From NCBI GenBank assembly GCA_937919155.1, contig CALFPM010000007.1, forward strand, positions 1-11,514: a DNA stretch of 11,514 nucleotides. The letters are read 5' to 3'. This document shows, piece by piece, positions 1-5,416 of this stretch (its first letter is position 1; each line of letters begins with the position of its first letter). A program made the translations under genes and the position numbers. The notes beneath the pieces are model-generated. The model was not told where the DNA came from. It saw only the letters and a program-made list of their open reading frames with translations, and ran no database searches. The DNA is from an uncultured Clostridia bacterium. GTDB lineage: Bacteria > Bacillota > Clostridia > Oscillospirales > Acutalibacteraceae.

Positions 1-56
1 GGTGTGGGCAACGCCCACCCGACACTTTGCACTTTGAACTTTGCCCTTTGCACTTG
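1..56 (+). repeat. Hairpin-plus-heptamer repeat, copy A
   Basis: This is a compound repeat cut by the window's left edge. Positions 1-20 fold as GG, bulged T, GTGGGC, loop AAC, GCCCAC, CC. Positions 23-56 are period-7 units: CACTTTG, CACTTTG, AACTTTG, CCCTTTG, CACTTG. Its hairpin is identical to copy D (4564-4619) in the opposite orientation. No U-tract follows the hairpin, so it is not a typical intrinsic terminator. It lies upstream of the phosphatase gene; 57-124 holds only that gene's leader and ribosome binding site. Confidence 0.85.
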
Positions 57-124
57 AAATATAGGCAAAATTCGTCAGGTATTCTGCCTTTTACGCTCAA
101 ATATAGATTAAGGAAACAAAAACT

Positions 125-556
125 ATGAACATTTTATTCGTCTGCACAGGCAACACCTGCCGCAGTCCGATGGCAGAGGGACTTTTCAAAAAGCTCCTTG
201 CCGATAAAAATATAAATGATATCACTTGCTCAAGTGCAGGACTTTTTGCGATGACGGGTGATGAGGTGACGGCAAATTCCGTCAAAGCCTGCGAGAGATT
301 CGGCGTTGATATTTCATCTCACAGGGCAAGGCGCATAACTGCTTATGTGCTTGATGAAACGGATAAATTCGTGTGCATGACCCCCGACCATGCGGCAAGC
401 CTTTCTCTCTATGTCAACCCCGACAGGGTGATTGTTCTGGGCAACGGAATTCCCGACCCCTACGGCGGTGACATTGAAACATATATGGTGTGTGCAAATT
501 CCATAAAAACCGCCCTTGAGGAGCAGTTTGACAGCATAACGGCGGAGGTTGAATGA
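125..556 (+). CDS. ywlE: Low-molecular-weight phosphatase, YwlE-like protein-arginine phosphatase
   Basis: The 143-residue product is a cytoplasmic phosphatase of the low-molecular-weight tyrosine phosphatase fold. The N-terminal P-loop reads CTGNTCRS, with nucleophile Cys7 and Arg13, and the general acid is Asp111 in DPYGG. Residue 11 is Thr, as in Bacillus YwlE, where this position favours phospho-arginine over phospho-tyrosine. Classical family members have a bulkier residue there. The expected role is to reverse McsB-type arginine phosphorylation in protein quality control; this is inferred from family knowledge. The start is the ATG at 125, preceded by AAGGA at 110-114. The stop overlaps the rimI start by 4 nt (ATGA), so the two are probably translationally coupled. 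The main alternative is a LMW tyrosine phosphatase of the Wzb type, which is less likely because of Thr11 and because no capsule genes are visible. Confidence 0.88.
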   Translation: MNILFVCTGNTCRSPMAEGLFKKLLADKNINDITCSSAGLFAMTGDEVTANSVKACERFGVDISSHRARRITAYVLDETDKFVCMTPDHAASLSLYVNPDRVIVLGNGIPDPYGGDIETYMVCANSIKTALEEQFDSITAEVE

Positions 557-993
557 TGAACTTTGAAGTTGTTGATATGACCGAAGCGCATATTGATGCC
601 GTTGCCGACCTTGAAACCGAATGCTTTTCACAGCCGTGGAGCGCAAATGCTCTGCGCGAGGAGCTTGACAACGAAAATTCACATTTTCTTGTTGCCCTTG
701 CGGATGAGGTTGCAGGCTATATCGGCGTGCAGGAAATCTGCGGAGAAGCATATATAACCAATGTTGCGGTGTTTGAGAATTGCCGCAAAAAGGGAATCGG
801 CAGGGAGCTTATCCGTGCCGCCTGTGACGGCGCAAAGGGCAGGGGATGCGAATTCATTACCCTTGAAGTGCGTCAGAGTAATGCCGCCGCCATTACCCTC
901 TATGAATCCGAGGGCTTTGAGTCTGCGGGCATAAGAAAGAATTTTTATTCCCATCCTACGGAAAACGGAATTATTTATACCAAATATTTTTGA
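553..993 (+). CDS. rimI: Ribosomal protein bS18 N-alpha-acetyltransferase RimI
   Basis: This is a GNAT-fold acetyltransferase of 146 residues, the usual RimI length. It transfers acetyl from acetyl-CoA to the N-terminal amine of ribosomal protein S18, and some homologues act on other proteins. Visible motifs are the N-terminal QPWSANALREEL, the acetyl-CoA loop RKKGIG (78-83), LEVRQSN with Glu105 at the catalytic position, Tyr117, and the C-terminal RKNFYSHPTENGIIY. Two adjacent ATGs (553 and 556) are possible starts. GGCGGAGG at 541-548 serves either, and 553 gives the 4-nt overlap with the phosphatase gene. In Firmicutes rimI often lies directly beside tsaD. Here an extra gene bracketed by repeats separates them. 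The stop codon's last base is already part of repeat copy B. Confidence 0.9.
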   Translation: MMNFEVVDMTEAHIDAVADLETECFSQPWSANALREELDNENSHFLVALADEVAGYIGVQEICGEAYITNVAVFENCRKKGIGRELIRAACDGAKGRGCEFITLEVRQSNAAAITLYESEGFESAGIRKNFYSHPTENGIIYTKYF

Positions 994-1047
994 GTTCAAA
1001 GTGCAAAGTGCAAAGAGCAAAGTGAAGGACGGGTTTCACCCGTACCC
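993..1047 (+). repeat. Hairpin-plus-heptamer repeat, copy B
   Basis: Heptamer units AGTTCAA, AGTGCAA, AGTGCAA, AGAGCAA, AGTG begin on the last base of the rimI stop codon. They are followed at 1027-1046 by a hairpin: GG, ACGGGT, loop TTC, ACCCGT, bulged A, CC. The stem differs from copies A and D at the two outer pairs and at the innermost pair, but stays fully complementary. The orientation is opposite to copies A and C. Confidence 0.85.
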
Positions 1048-1068
1048 ATTATATAAAGAGGCTTGTAT

Positions 1069-1416
1069 ATGGAAATAATTATTGAAAACAAAAGTTTTGA
1101 TTTTGCGGTAAGAATAGTTAATGTCTACAAATTCCTTGCGTTTGAAAAACAAGAGCATGTTTTATCCAAGCAATTGCTGAGAAGCGGTACAAGCATCGGT
1201 GCAAATGTTGCCGAAGCACAGAAAGCACAAACTAAACCTGATTTTAACACCAAGATGAATGTAGCCTTAAAAGAAGCCAACGAAACATATTATTGGTTAA
1301 GGCTTTTATATAAAACGGACTATTTAACCTCAAAAGAGTTTGACAGCATAGAAAAAGATATTAAAGAAATAATTGCAATTCTTACATCAATCTGCAAGAA
1401 AACAAATGTAAAGTAA
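1069..1416 (+). CDS. Four-helix-bundle protein, S23 / 23S rRNA intervening-sequence family
   Basis: The 115-residue product matches the four-helix-bundle family first seen in ORFs inside 23S rRNA intervening sequences and related to Avd of diversity-generating retroelements. Diagnostic stretches are LSKQLLRSGTSIGANVAEA (32-50) and MNVALKEANETYYWLRLL (63-80). The molecular role of stand-alone members is not established; nucleic-acid binding is plausible by analogy with Avd. The start is the ATG at 1069, with AAAGAGG just upstream; an in-frame TTG at 1063 is a weaker choice. The gene is visibly richer in A+T than rimI and tsaD. It is bracketed by inverted copies B and C of the compound repeat and interrupts the rimI-tsaD pair, which suggests insertion as a unit. 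No rRNA, reverse transcriptase or template repeat is present nearby. No promoter of its own is clear, so read-through from rimI is likely. Confidence 0.88.
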   Translation: MEIIIENKSFDFAVRIVNVYKFLAFEKQEHVLSKQLLRSGTSIGANVAEAQKAQTKPDFNTKMNVALKEANETYYWLRLLYKTDYLTSKEFDSIEKDIKEIIAILTSICKKTNVK

Positions 1417-1434
1417 CTTTCCCATCATTAAAAA

Positions 1435-1490
1435 GGGTAAGGGCGGAGCCCTTCCGACACTTTGCACTTTGAACTTTGAACTTTGCACTT
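1435..1490 (+). repeat. Hairpin-plus-heptamer repeat, copy C
   Basis: The hairpin at 1436-1455 reads GG, bulged T, AAGGGC, loop GGA, GCCCTT, CC. Heptamers CACTTTG, CACTTTG, AACTTTG, AACTTTG, CACTT follow at 1458-1490. It is inverted relative to copy B, so the two hairpins face the S23-family gene from both sides and the heptamers point outward. The stem's outer pairs are AA/TT, against GT/AC in copies A and D, with pairing kept. Translation of the heptamers from a TTG at 1469 falsely lengthens the tsaD reading frame. Confidence 0.85.
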
Positions 1491-1528
1491 ATTACAGACA
1501 GTTTACAAATAAAAGAGGAGCCAAATAT

Positions 1529-2536
1529 ATGAAAATTCTTGCAATCGAATCATCTTGTGATGAAACCGCCGCTGCCGTTGTTGAAGACGGCAGAAAGGTG
1601 CTTTCGAGCGTTATTGCATCACAGGTCAGTGAACATATTGTATACGGCGGTGTTGTGCCTGAAATCGCATCCAGAATGCACGCTCAGGCAATCAGCGGCG
1701 TGGTGTCAAAGGCAATGAGCGATGCAGGTCTCGGCTACGGCGATATTGATGCCGTTGCCGTCACTTATGCACCGGGTCTTATCGGCGCATTGCTTGTGGG
1801 AGTCAACTTTGCAAAGGGTCTTGCATATTCAACGGGGCATCCTCTTATCCCTGTTCATCATCTCCGCTCCCACATTGCCGCTAACTACATCACGAACCCC
1901 GACCTTGAGCCGCCTTTCCTCTGCCTTGTTGTTTCCGGCGGCCACAGCCATATCGTTGCCGTGCGAAGCTACACGGATTTTGAAATCATCGGCAGAACAA
2001 GGGATGACGCGGCAGGTGAGTGCATGGATAAAGCCGCAAGAGCGATGGGTCTGCCTTACCCCGGCGGTGTCAATCTTGACCGCGTAAGTGCAAACGGCGA
2101 CCCCACTCTTTATAAGCTTCCTCATCCCAGAGTTGACGGCAGTGAGTATGATTTCAGCTTTTCAGGTCTGAAAACCGCGGTTGTGAATATTATCCACAAC
2201 TCAAAGCAAAAGGGGATTGAGGTCAGCGTGCCTGACCTCGGCGCAACCTGCATTGAAACCGTTGCGGACTGCCTTGTGAATAACACCGTCAAGGCGGCTG
2301 AAAATTACGGATTCAATAAAATTGTTATGGCAGGCGGCGTGTCCGCCAACTCCCGTTTGCGCAAGCGTATGACGGAAGCCTGTGCGGAAAAAGGCTGGGA
2401 GCTTTATATGCCTCATCTTTCCCTTTGCGGCGACAATGCGGCTATGGTGGGCGCTCAGGCATACTATGAATTCAGAAAAGGCAATATTGCAAGTTCGGAT
2501 CTCAACGCATTCGCAACAATGCCCATTGATGAGTAA
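1529..2536 (+). CDS. tsaD: tRNA N6-threonylcarbamoyladenosine transferase TsaD
   Basis: The 335-residue product is the catalytic subunit of the t6A tRNA-modification machinery. It moves the threonylcarbamoyl group from TC-AMP to A37 of ANN-decoding tRNAs, together with TsaB and TsaE. ASKHA-fold signatures are clear: ESSCDETAAAV (7-17), the metal ligands His111 and His115 in HLRSH, VSGGHSHIV, DDAAGECMDKAARAMGLPYPG, GGVSANSRLR, and C-terminal CGDNAAMVG with Asp302 as a metal ligand. I chose the ATG at 1529, which follows AGAGGAG at 1514-1520 and gives the standard MKILAIESS start. The open frame runs 20 codons further upstream, but only through repeat copy C. The gene is essential in most bacteria and appears intact. 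tsaB and tsaE are not in the window; they may lie to the left. Confidence 0.96.
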   Translation: MKILAIESSCDETAAAVVEDGRKVLSSVIASQVSEHIVYGGVVPEIASRMHAQAISGVVSKAMSDAGLGYGDIDAVAVTYAPGLIGALLVGVNFAKGLAYSTGHPLIPVHHLRSHIAANYITNPDLEPPFLCLVVSGGHSHIVAVRSYTDFEIIGRTRDDAAGECMDKAARAMGLPYPGGVNLDRVSANGDPTLYKLPHPRVDGSEYDFSFSGLKTAVVNIIHNSKQKGIEVSVPDLGATCIETVADCLVNNTVKAAENYGFNKIVMAGGVSANSRLRKRMTEACAEKGWELYMPHLSLCGDNAAMVGAQAYYEFRKGNIASSDLNAFATMPIDE

Positions 2537-2602
2537 AAATCGGTAAAATTTATCGAAAAATGAATTTTTTGGCAAATTTTATTGCAAAACTTACTTCTGA
2601 TA

Positions 2603-2630
2603 TTGACTTTACAAAAAACTATGATATAAT
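2603..2630 (+). promoter_or_regulatory. Sigma-A promoter of pckG with extended -10
   Basis: TTGACT at 2603-2608 and TATAAT at 2625-2630 are separated by 16 bp, with a TG one base before the -10. The predicted transcript starts near 2637 and has a leader of about 115 nt. The tsaD-pckG interval (2537-2751) shows no convincing terminator for tsaD. The leader contains a short hairpin at 2686-2700 (CGGAT, T5 loop, ATCCG) that has no downstream U-tract. No riboswitch class was recognised. Confidence 0.85.
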
Positions 2631-2751
2631 TATGATGGGTGAGGATGAGAACGAAGTTTGAGGCGTCAGTCAAGTCGCACAAAAACGGATTTTTTATCCG
2701 CACAAATATGTTTAATTTTAGTATATTTCCCCAAATGAAAGGAGAAAAACT

Positions 2752-4530
2752 ATGGAAAATATGACCACAAACAAGAGCGTTCTTGCTTGGATCAACGAAA
2801 AAGTTGAGCTTGTTAAGCCCGACAGCATCGTTTGGATTGACGGCTCACAGGAGCAGATTGAAGCTCTCCGTGCAGAAGCTTGCTCAACAGGCGAAATGAT
2901 TAAGCTCAATCAGGATCTTCTTCCCGATTGCTACCTTCACAGAACTGCAGTTAATGACGTTGCACGTGTTGAAGGCAGAACATTCATCTGCGCTCCCTCA
3001 AAGGAAGAAGCAGGCCCCACAAACAACTGGATGGATCCCGCAGAAGCTTATGAAATGCTCTACGCTATCGCTAAGGACAGCTACAAGGGCAGAACAATGT
3101 ATGTAATTCCCTACTCAATGGGCCCCGTTGGCTCAAAGTTCTCAAAGATCGGTATTGAGCTCACAGACTCAATCTATGTTGTTCTCAACATGGTTATCAT
3201 GACAAGAGTCGGCTCAGATGTTCTCAAGGCTCTCGGCGACAGCGAGGATTGGGTTCGCGGTCTTCACTGCAGATGCGACATCGATGAAGAAAAGAGATAC
3301 ATCTGCCAGTTCCCCCAGGACAACACAATCATCTCCGTTAACTCAGGTTACGGCGGAAATGTTCTTCTCGGCAAGAAGTGCTTTGCACTCCGTATTGCTT
3401 CATATCAGGGCAAGAACGAAGGCTGGCAGGCAGAGCATATGCTCATCCTCGGTCTCCAGAAGCCCGATGGCGAAATCAGATATATCTGCGCAGCATTCCC
3501 CTCAGCTTGCGGCAAGACCAACCTTGCTATGCTTATTCCTCCCGAGGGATACTACAAGAACGGCTACCGCGTATGGTGCGTAGGTGACGATATTTCATGG
3601 ATCCGCAAGGGCGAGGACGGCAGACTCTACGCTATCAACCCCGAAAACGGTTTCTTCGGCGTTGCTCCCGGCACAAACGAAAAGTCAAACCCCAATGCTC
3701 TTGCTTCAACAAGAAAGGGCACAATCTTCACCAACGTTGCTCATAACCTTGATGACAACACAGTTTGGTGGGAAGGTCTTGATAAGAATCCTCCCGCAAA
3801 CGCAATTGAGTGGAAGGGCAATCCCTGGAACGGCAAGGAGAGCGAAGAAAAGGGCGCACATCCCAACAGCCGTTTCACAGCTCCCGCTGTTAACTGCCCC
3901 TGCATCAGCTCAGAGTTCGAGAACCCCAACGGTGTTCCCATCTCAGCTATCGTATTCGGCGGCAGACGCGCAAAGCTTGCTCCTCTGGTTTATCAGTCAA
4001 GAGACTGGAACCACGGTGTATTCGTTGGCTCAATCATGGCATCAGAAACAACAGCTGCAGCAGCAGGTGCAGTTGGCGTTGTTCGCCGTGACCCCATGGC
4101 AATGCTTCCCTTCTGCGGCTACAACATGGCTGATTACTGGCAGCATTGGATCAACATCGGTGCAGGTCTTGACGCTGACAAGGCTCCCAAGATCTTCAAT
4201 GTTAACTGGTTCCGTAAGGATGACGAAGGCAACTTTATGTGGCCCGGTTTCGGCGACAACCTTCGTGTTCTTGATTGGATTATCGACCGCTGCGAAGGCA
4301 AGGTAGAAGCTGATGAAACAGCTATCGGCTTTGTTCCCAAGGCAGCAGACATCAACCTTGAAGGCATCGAAGACGAAGTAAGCGATGCACAGCTTGCAGA
4401 GCTTCTCAGCGTTGATGTTTCACTCTGGAAGGACGAAGTTGCAGGTATTGAAGAATTCTACGGCAAGTTCGACAGACTTCCCGCAACTCTCAAGGCAGAG
4501 CTTGAAACTCTCAAGGCAAACATTCAGTAA
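2752..4530 (+). CDS. pckG: Phosphoenolpyruvate carboxykinase, GTP-dependent
   Basis: This 592-residue cytosolic enzyme interconverts oxaloacetate plus GTP with phosphoenolpyruvate, CO2 and GDP. In fermentative Clostridia it can run in the carboxylating direction toward C4 acids. GTP-type rather than ATP-type features are visible: the kinase-1 loop FPSACGKTN with the hallmark reactive cysteine near residue 253, kinase-2 GDDISW, ENGFFGVAPGTN, NCPCIS, FGGRRA, GSIMASETTAAA and the C-terminal WPGFGDNLRVLDWI. The length is normal. The ATG at 2752 follows AAAGGAG at 2738-2744; a second ATG at 2761 is less well placed. It is a single-gene transcription unit with its own promoter and terminator. Codon use differs from its neighbours (strong preference for AAG, CTC, GGC and ATC), as expected for a very highly expressed gene. 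Confidence 0.97.
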   Translation: MENMTTNKSVLAWINEKVELVKPDSIVWIDGSQEQIEALRAEACSTGEMIKLNQDLLPDCYLHRTAVNDVARVEGRTFICAPSKEEAGPTNNWMDPAEAYEMLYAIAKDSYKGRTMYVIPYSMGPVGSKFSKIGIELTDSIYVVLNMVIMTRVGSDVLKALGDSEDWVRGLHCRCDIDEEKRYICQFPQDNTIISVNSGYGGNVLLGKKCFALRIASYQGKNEGWQAEHMLILGLQKPDGEIRYICAAFPSACGKTNLAMLIPPEGYYKNGYRVWCVGDDISWIRKGEDGRLYAINPENGFFGVAPGTNEKSNPNALASTRKGTIFTNVAHNLDDNTVWWEGLDKNPPANAIEWKGNPWNGKESEEKGAHPNSRFTAPAVNCPCISSEFENPNGVPISAIVFGGRRAKLAPLVYQSRDWNHGVFVGSIMASETTAAAAGAVGVVRRDPMAMLPFCGYNMADYWQHWINIGAGLDADKAPKIFNVNWFRKDDEGNFMWPGFGDNLRVLDWIIDRCEGKVEADETAIGFVPKAADINLEGIEDEVSDAQLAELLSVDVSLWKDEVAGIEEFYGKFDRLPATLKAELETLKANIQ

Positions 4531-4533
4531 TTC

Positions 4534-4563
4534 AAAAGGCAGCCTTTCGGGGCTGCCTTTTTT
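4534..4563 (+). terminator. Intrinsic terminator of pckG
   Basis: An 11-bp stem (AAAAGGCAGCC paired with GGCTGCCTTTT) closes a 6-nt TTTCGG loop. A run of T residues ends at 4563. It starts 3 nt after the pckG stop. Repeat copy D begins immediately after the T-run. Confidence 0.95.
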
Positions 4564-4619
4564 AAGTGCAAAGTTCAAAGTGCAGAGTGCAAAGTGAAGG
4601 GTGGGCGTTGCCCACACCC
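4564..4619 (+). repeat. Hairpin-plus-heptamer repeat, copy D
   Basis: Heptamers AAGTGCA, AAGTTCA, AAGTGCA, GAGTGCA, AAGTG are followed at 4599-4618 by a hairpin: GG, GTGGGC, loop GTT, GCCCAC, bulged A, CC. It is the reverse complement of copy A's hairpin. It sits between the pckG terminator and the HAD gene. A GTG within it opens a spurious N-terminal extension of the HAD frame from 4594. Confidence 0.85.
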
Positions 4620-4644
4620 ATTGTATGAGTGCAAAGGAGAAAGT

Positions 4645-5286
4645 ATGGATAAGTATAATGTAATATTATTTGACCTTGACGGCACCATAACTGACCCCGG
4701 CGTGGGAATAACCAATTCCGTTGCCCACGCGCTGAAGAAATACGGCATAACCGTTGAGGACAGAGCGGAGCTTTATAAATTCATCGGACCGCCTCTGCAT
4801 AAATCCTTTGAGGAGTTTTACGGAGTGGACGGTTTGCAGGCTGTGGATTATTACAGGGAATATTACCGCGACAAAGGAATTTATGAAAACATCGTTTACG
4901 GCGGCATCGAATCAATGCTGAAAAAGCTGAACGATGCAGGCAAAAAGGTTATTCTTGCCACTTCTAAGCCTGAGATTTTTGCGAGGGAAATCCTGCGTTA
5001 TTTCAATCTTACCGAATATTTTTACTATGCCGCAGGCGCAAACCTTGACGGCACTCTCACCGACAAGGCAGAGGTTATCGCATATGCTCTGAAAGAGGGC
5101 AATGTGACGGATAAATCAACTGTGCTGATGATTGGTGACAGGGAGCACGATATTATCGGCGCAAAGAAAAACGGCATTGATTCATTGGGCGTGCTTTACG
5201 GCTACGGAAGCCGTGAGGAGCTTGAAGCCGCAGGCGCGGATTATATTGCCGCAACCGTTGAGGAGCTTACGGAAAGCCTGTTATAA
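4645..5286 (+). CDS. HAD-superfamily phosphatase, phosphoglycolate phosphatase-like (subfamily IA)
   Basis: This is a 213-residue soluble hydrolase of the haloacid dehalogenase superfamily. Motif I is DLDGT with nucleophile Asp10 and acid/base Asp12. An alpha-helical cap follows (about 18-85). Motif II is ATSKPE (Ser/Thr near 106-107), motif III is Lys141, and motif IV is GDREHD (164-169). The cap type resembles Gph/PpaX-like phosphatases, but the substrate cannot be read from sequence; phosphoglycolate, pyrophosphate or a nucleotide are all possible. I chose the ATG at 4645, with AAGGAG at 4634-4639. The frame opens earlier only by reading through repeat copy D. No separate promoter is obvious between the pckG terminator and this start. 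The gene is bracketed by repeat copies D and E. Confidence 0.88.
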   Translation: MDKYNVILFDLDGTITDPGVGITNSVAHALKKYGITVEDRAELYKFIGPPLHKSFEEFYGVDGLQAVDYYREYYRDKGIYENIVYGGIESMLKKLNDAGKKVILATSKPEIFAREILRYFNLTEYFYYAAGANLDGTLTDKAEVIAYALKEGNVTDKSTVLMIGDREHDIIGAKKNGIDSLGVLYGYGSREELEAAGADYIAATVEELTESLL

Positions 5287-5313
5287 AGTGCAAAGTTCAA
5301 AGTGCAAAGTGAA
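5285..5313 (+). repeat. Heptamer repeat, degenerate copy E
   Basis: Period-7 units AAAGTGC, AAAGTTC, AAAGTGC, AAAGTG begin inside the stop codon of the HAD gene. The hairpin seen in the other copies is absent; only ACC-GAT-GGT remains at its expected place. It lies in the same orientation as copies B and D. Confidence 0.75.
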
Positions 5314-5342
5314 CCGATGGTGAACTGCGTTTTTGCCGTTGT

Positions 5343-5370
5343 TTGACAAATTATGAAATGCTGATATAAT
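5343..5370 (+). promoter_or_regulatory. Sigma-A promoter of the AAE-family transporter gene
   Basis: A perfect TTGACA (5343-5348) and perfect TATAAT (5365-5370) are spaced by 16 bp, with an extended -10 TG one base upstream. The layout is the same as at the pckG promoter. Transcription should start near 5377, leaving a leader of about 40 nt. Confidence 0.88.
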
Positions 5371-5416
5371 TATTTTACAGCATTAATAAATCCTGATTCA
5401 GAAACAGGGGTATACT

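Noticed and set aside
1027..1047. The repeat hairpins as intrinsic terminators.
   Set aside because: No U-tract follows the stem on either strand in any copy, and pckG already has a proper terminator directly before copy D.
1069..1416. The four-helix-bundle gene as part of a diversity-generating retroelement or a 23S rRNA intervening sequence.
   Set aside because: No reverse transcriptase, template/variable repeat or rRNA sequence is present; the flanks are rimI and tsaD.
2671..2690. Similarity between the pckG leader (AGTCGCACAAAAACGG) and the leader of the last gene (AAGTCACAAAAAATCGG near 11330).
   Set aside because: The match is short, A-rich and has unequal gaps. The surrounding leader sequence and structure do not align, so chance is the best explanation.
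2686..2700. Hairpin CGGAT-TTTTT-ATCCG in the pckG leader as a terminator or riboswitch.
   Set aside because: It has only 5 bp and no T-run after it, and no conserved riboswitch core was recognised.
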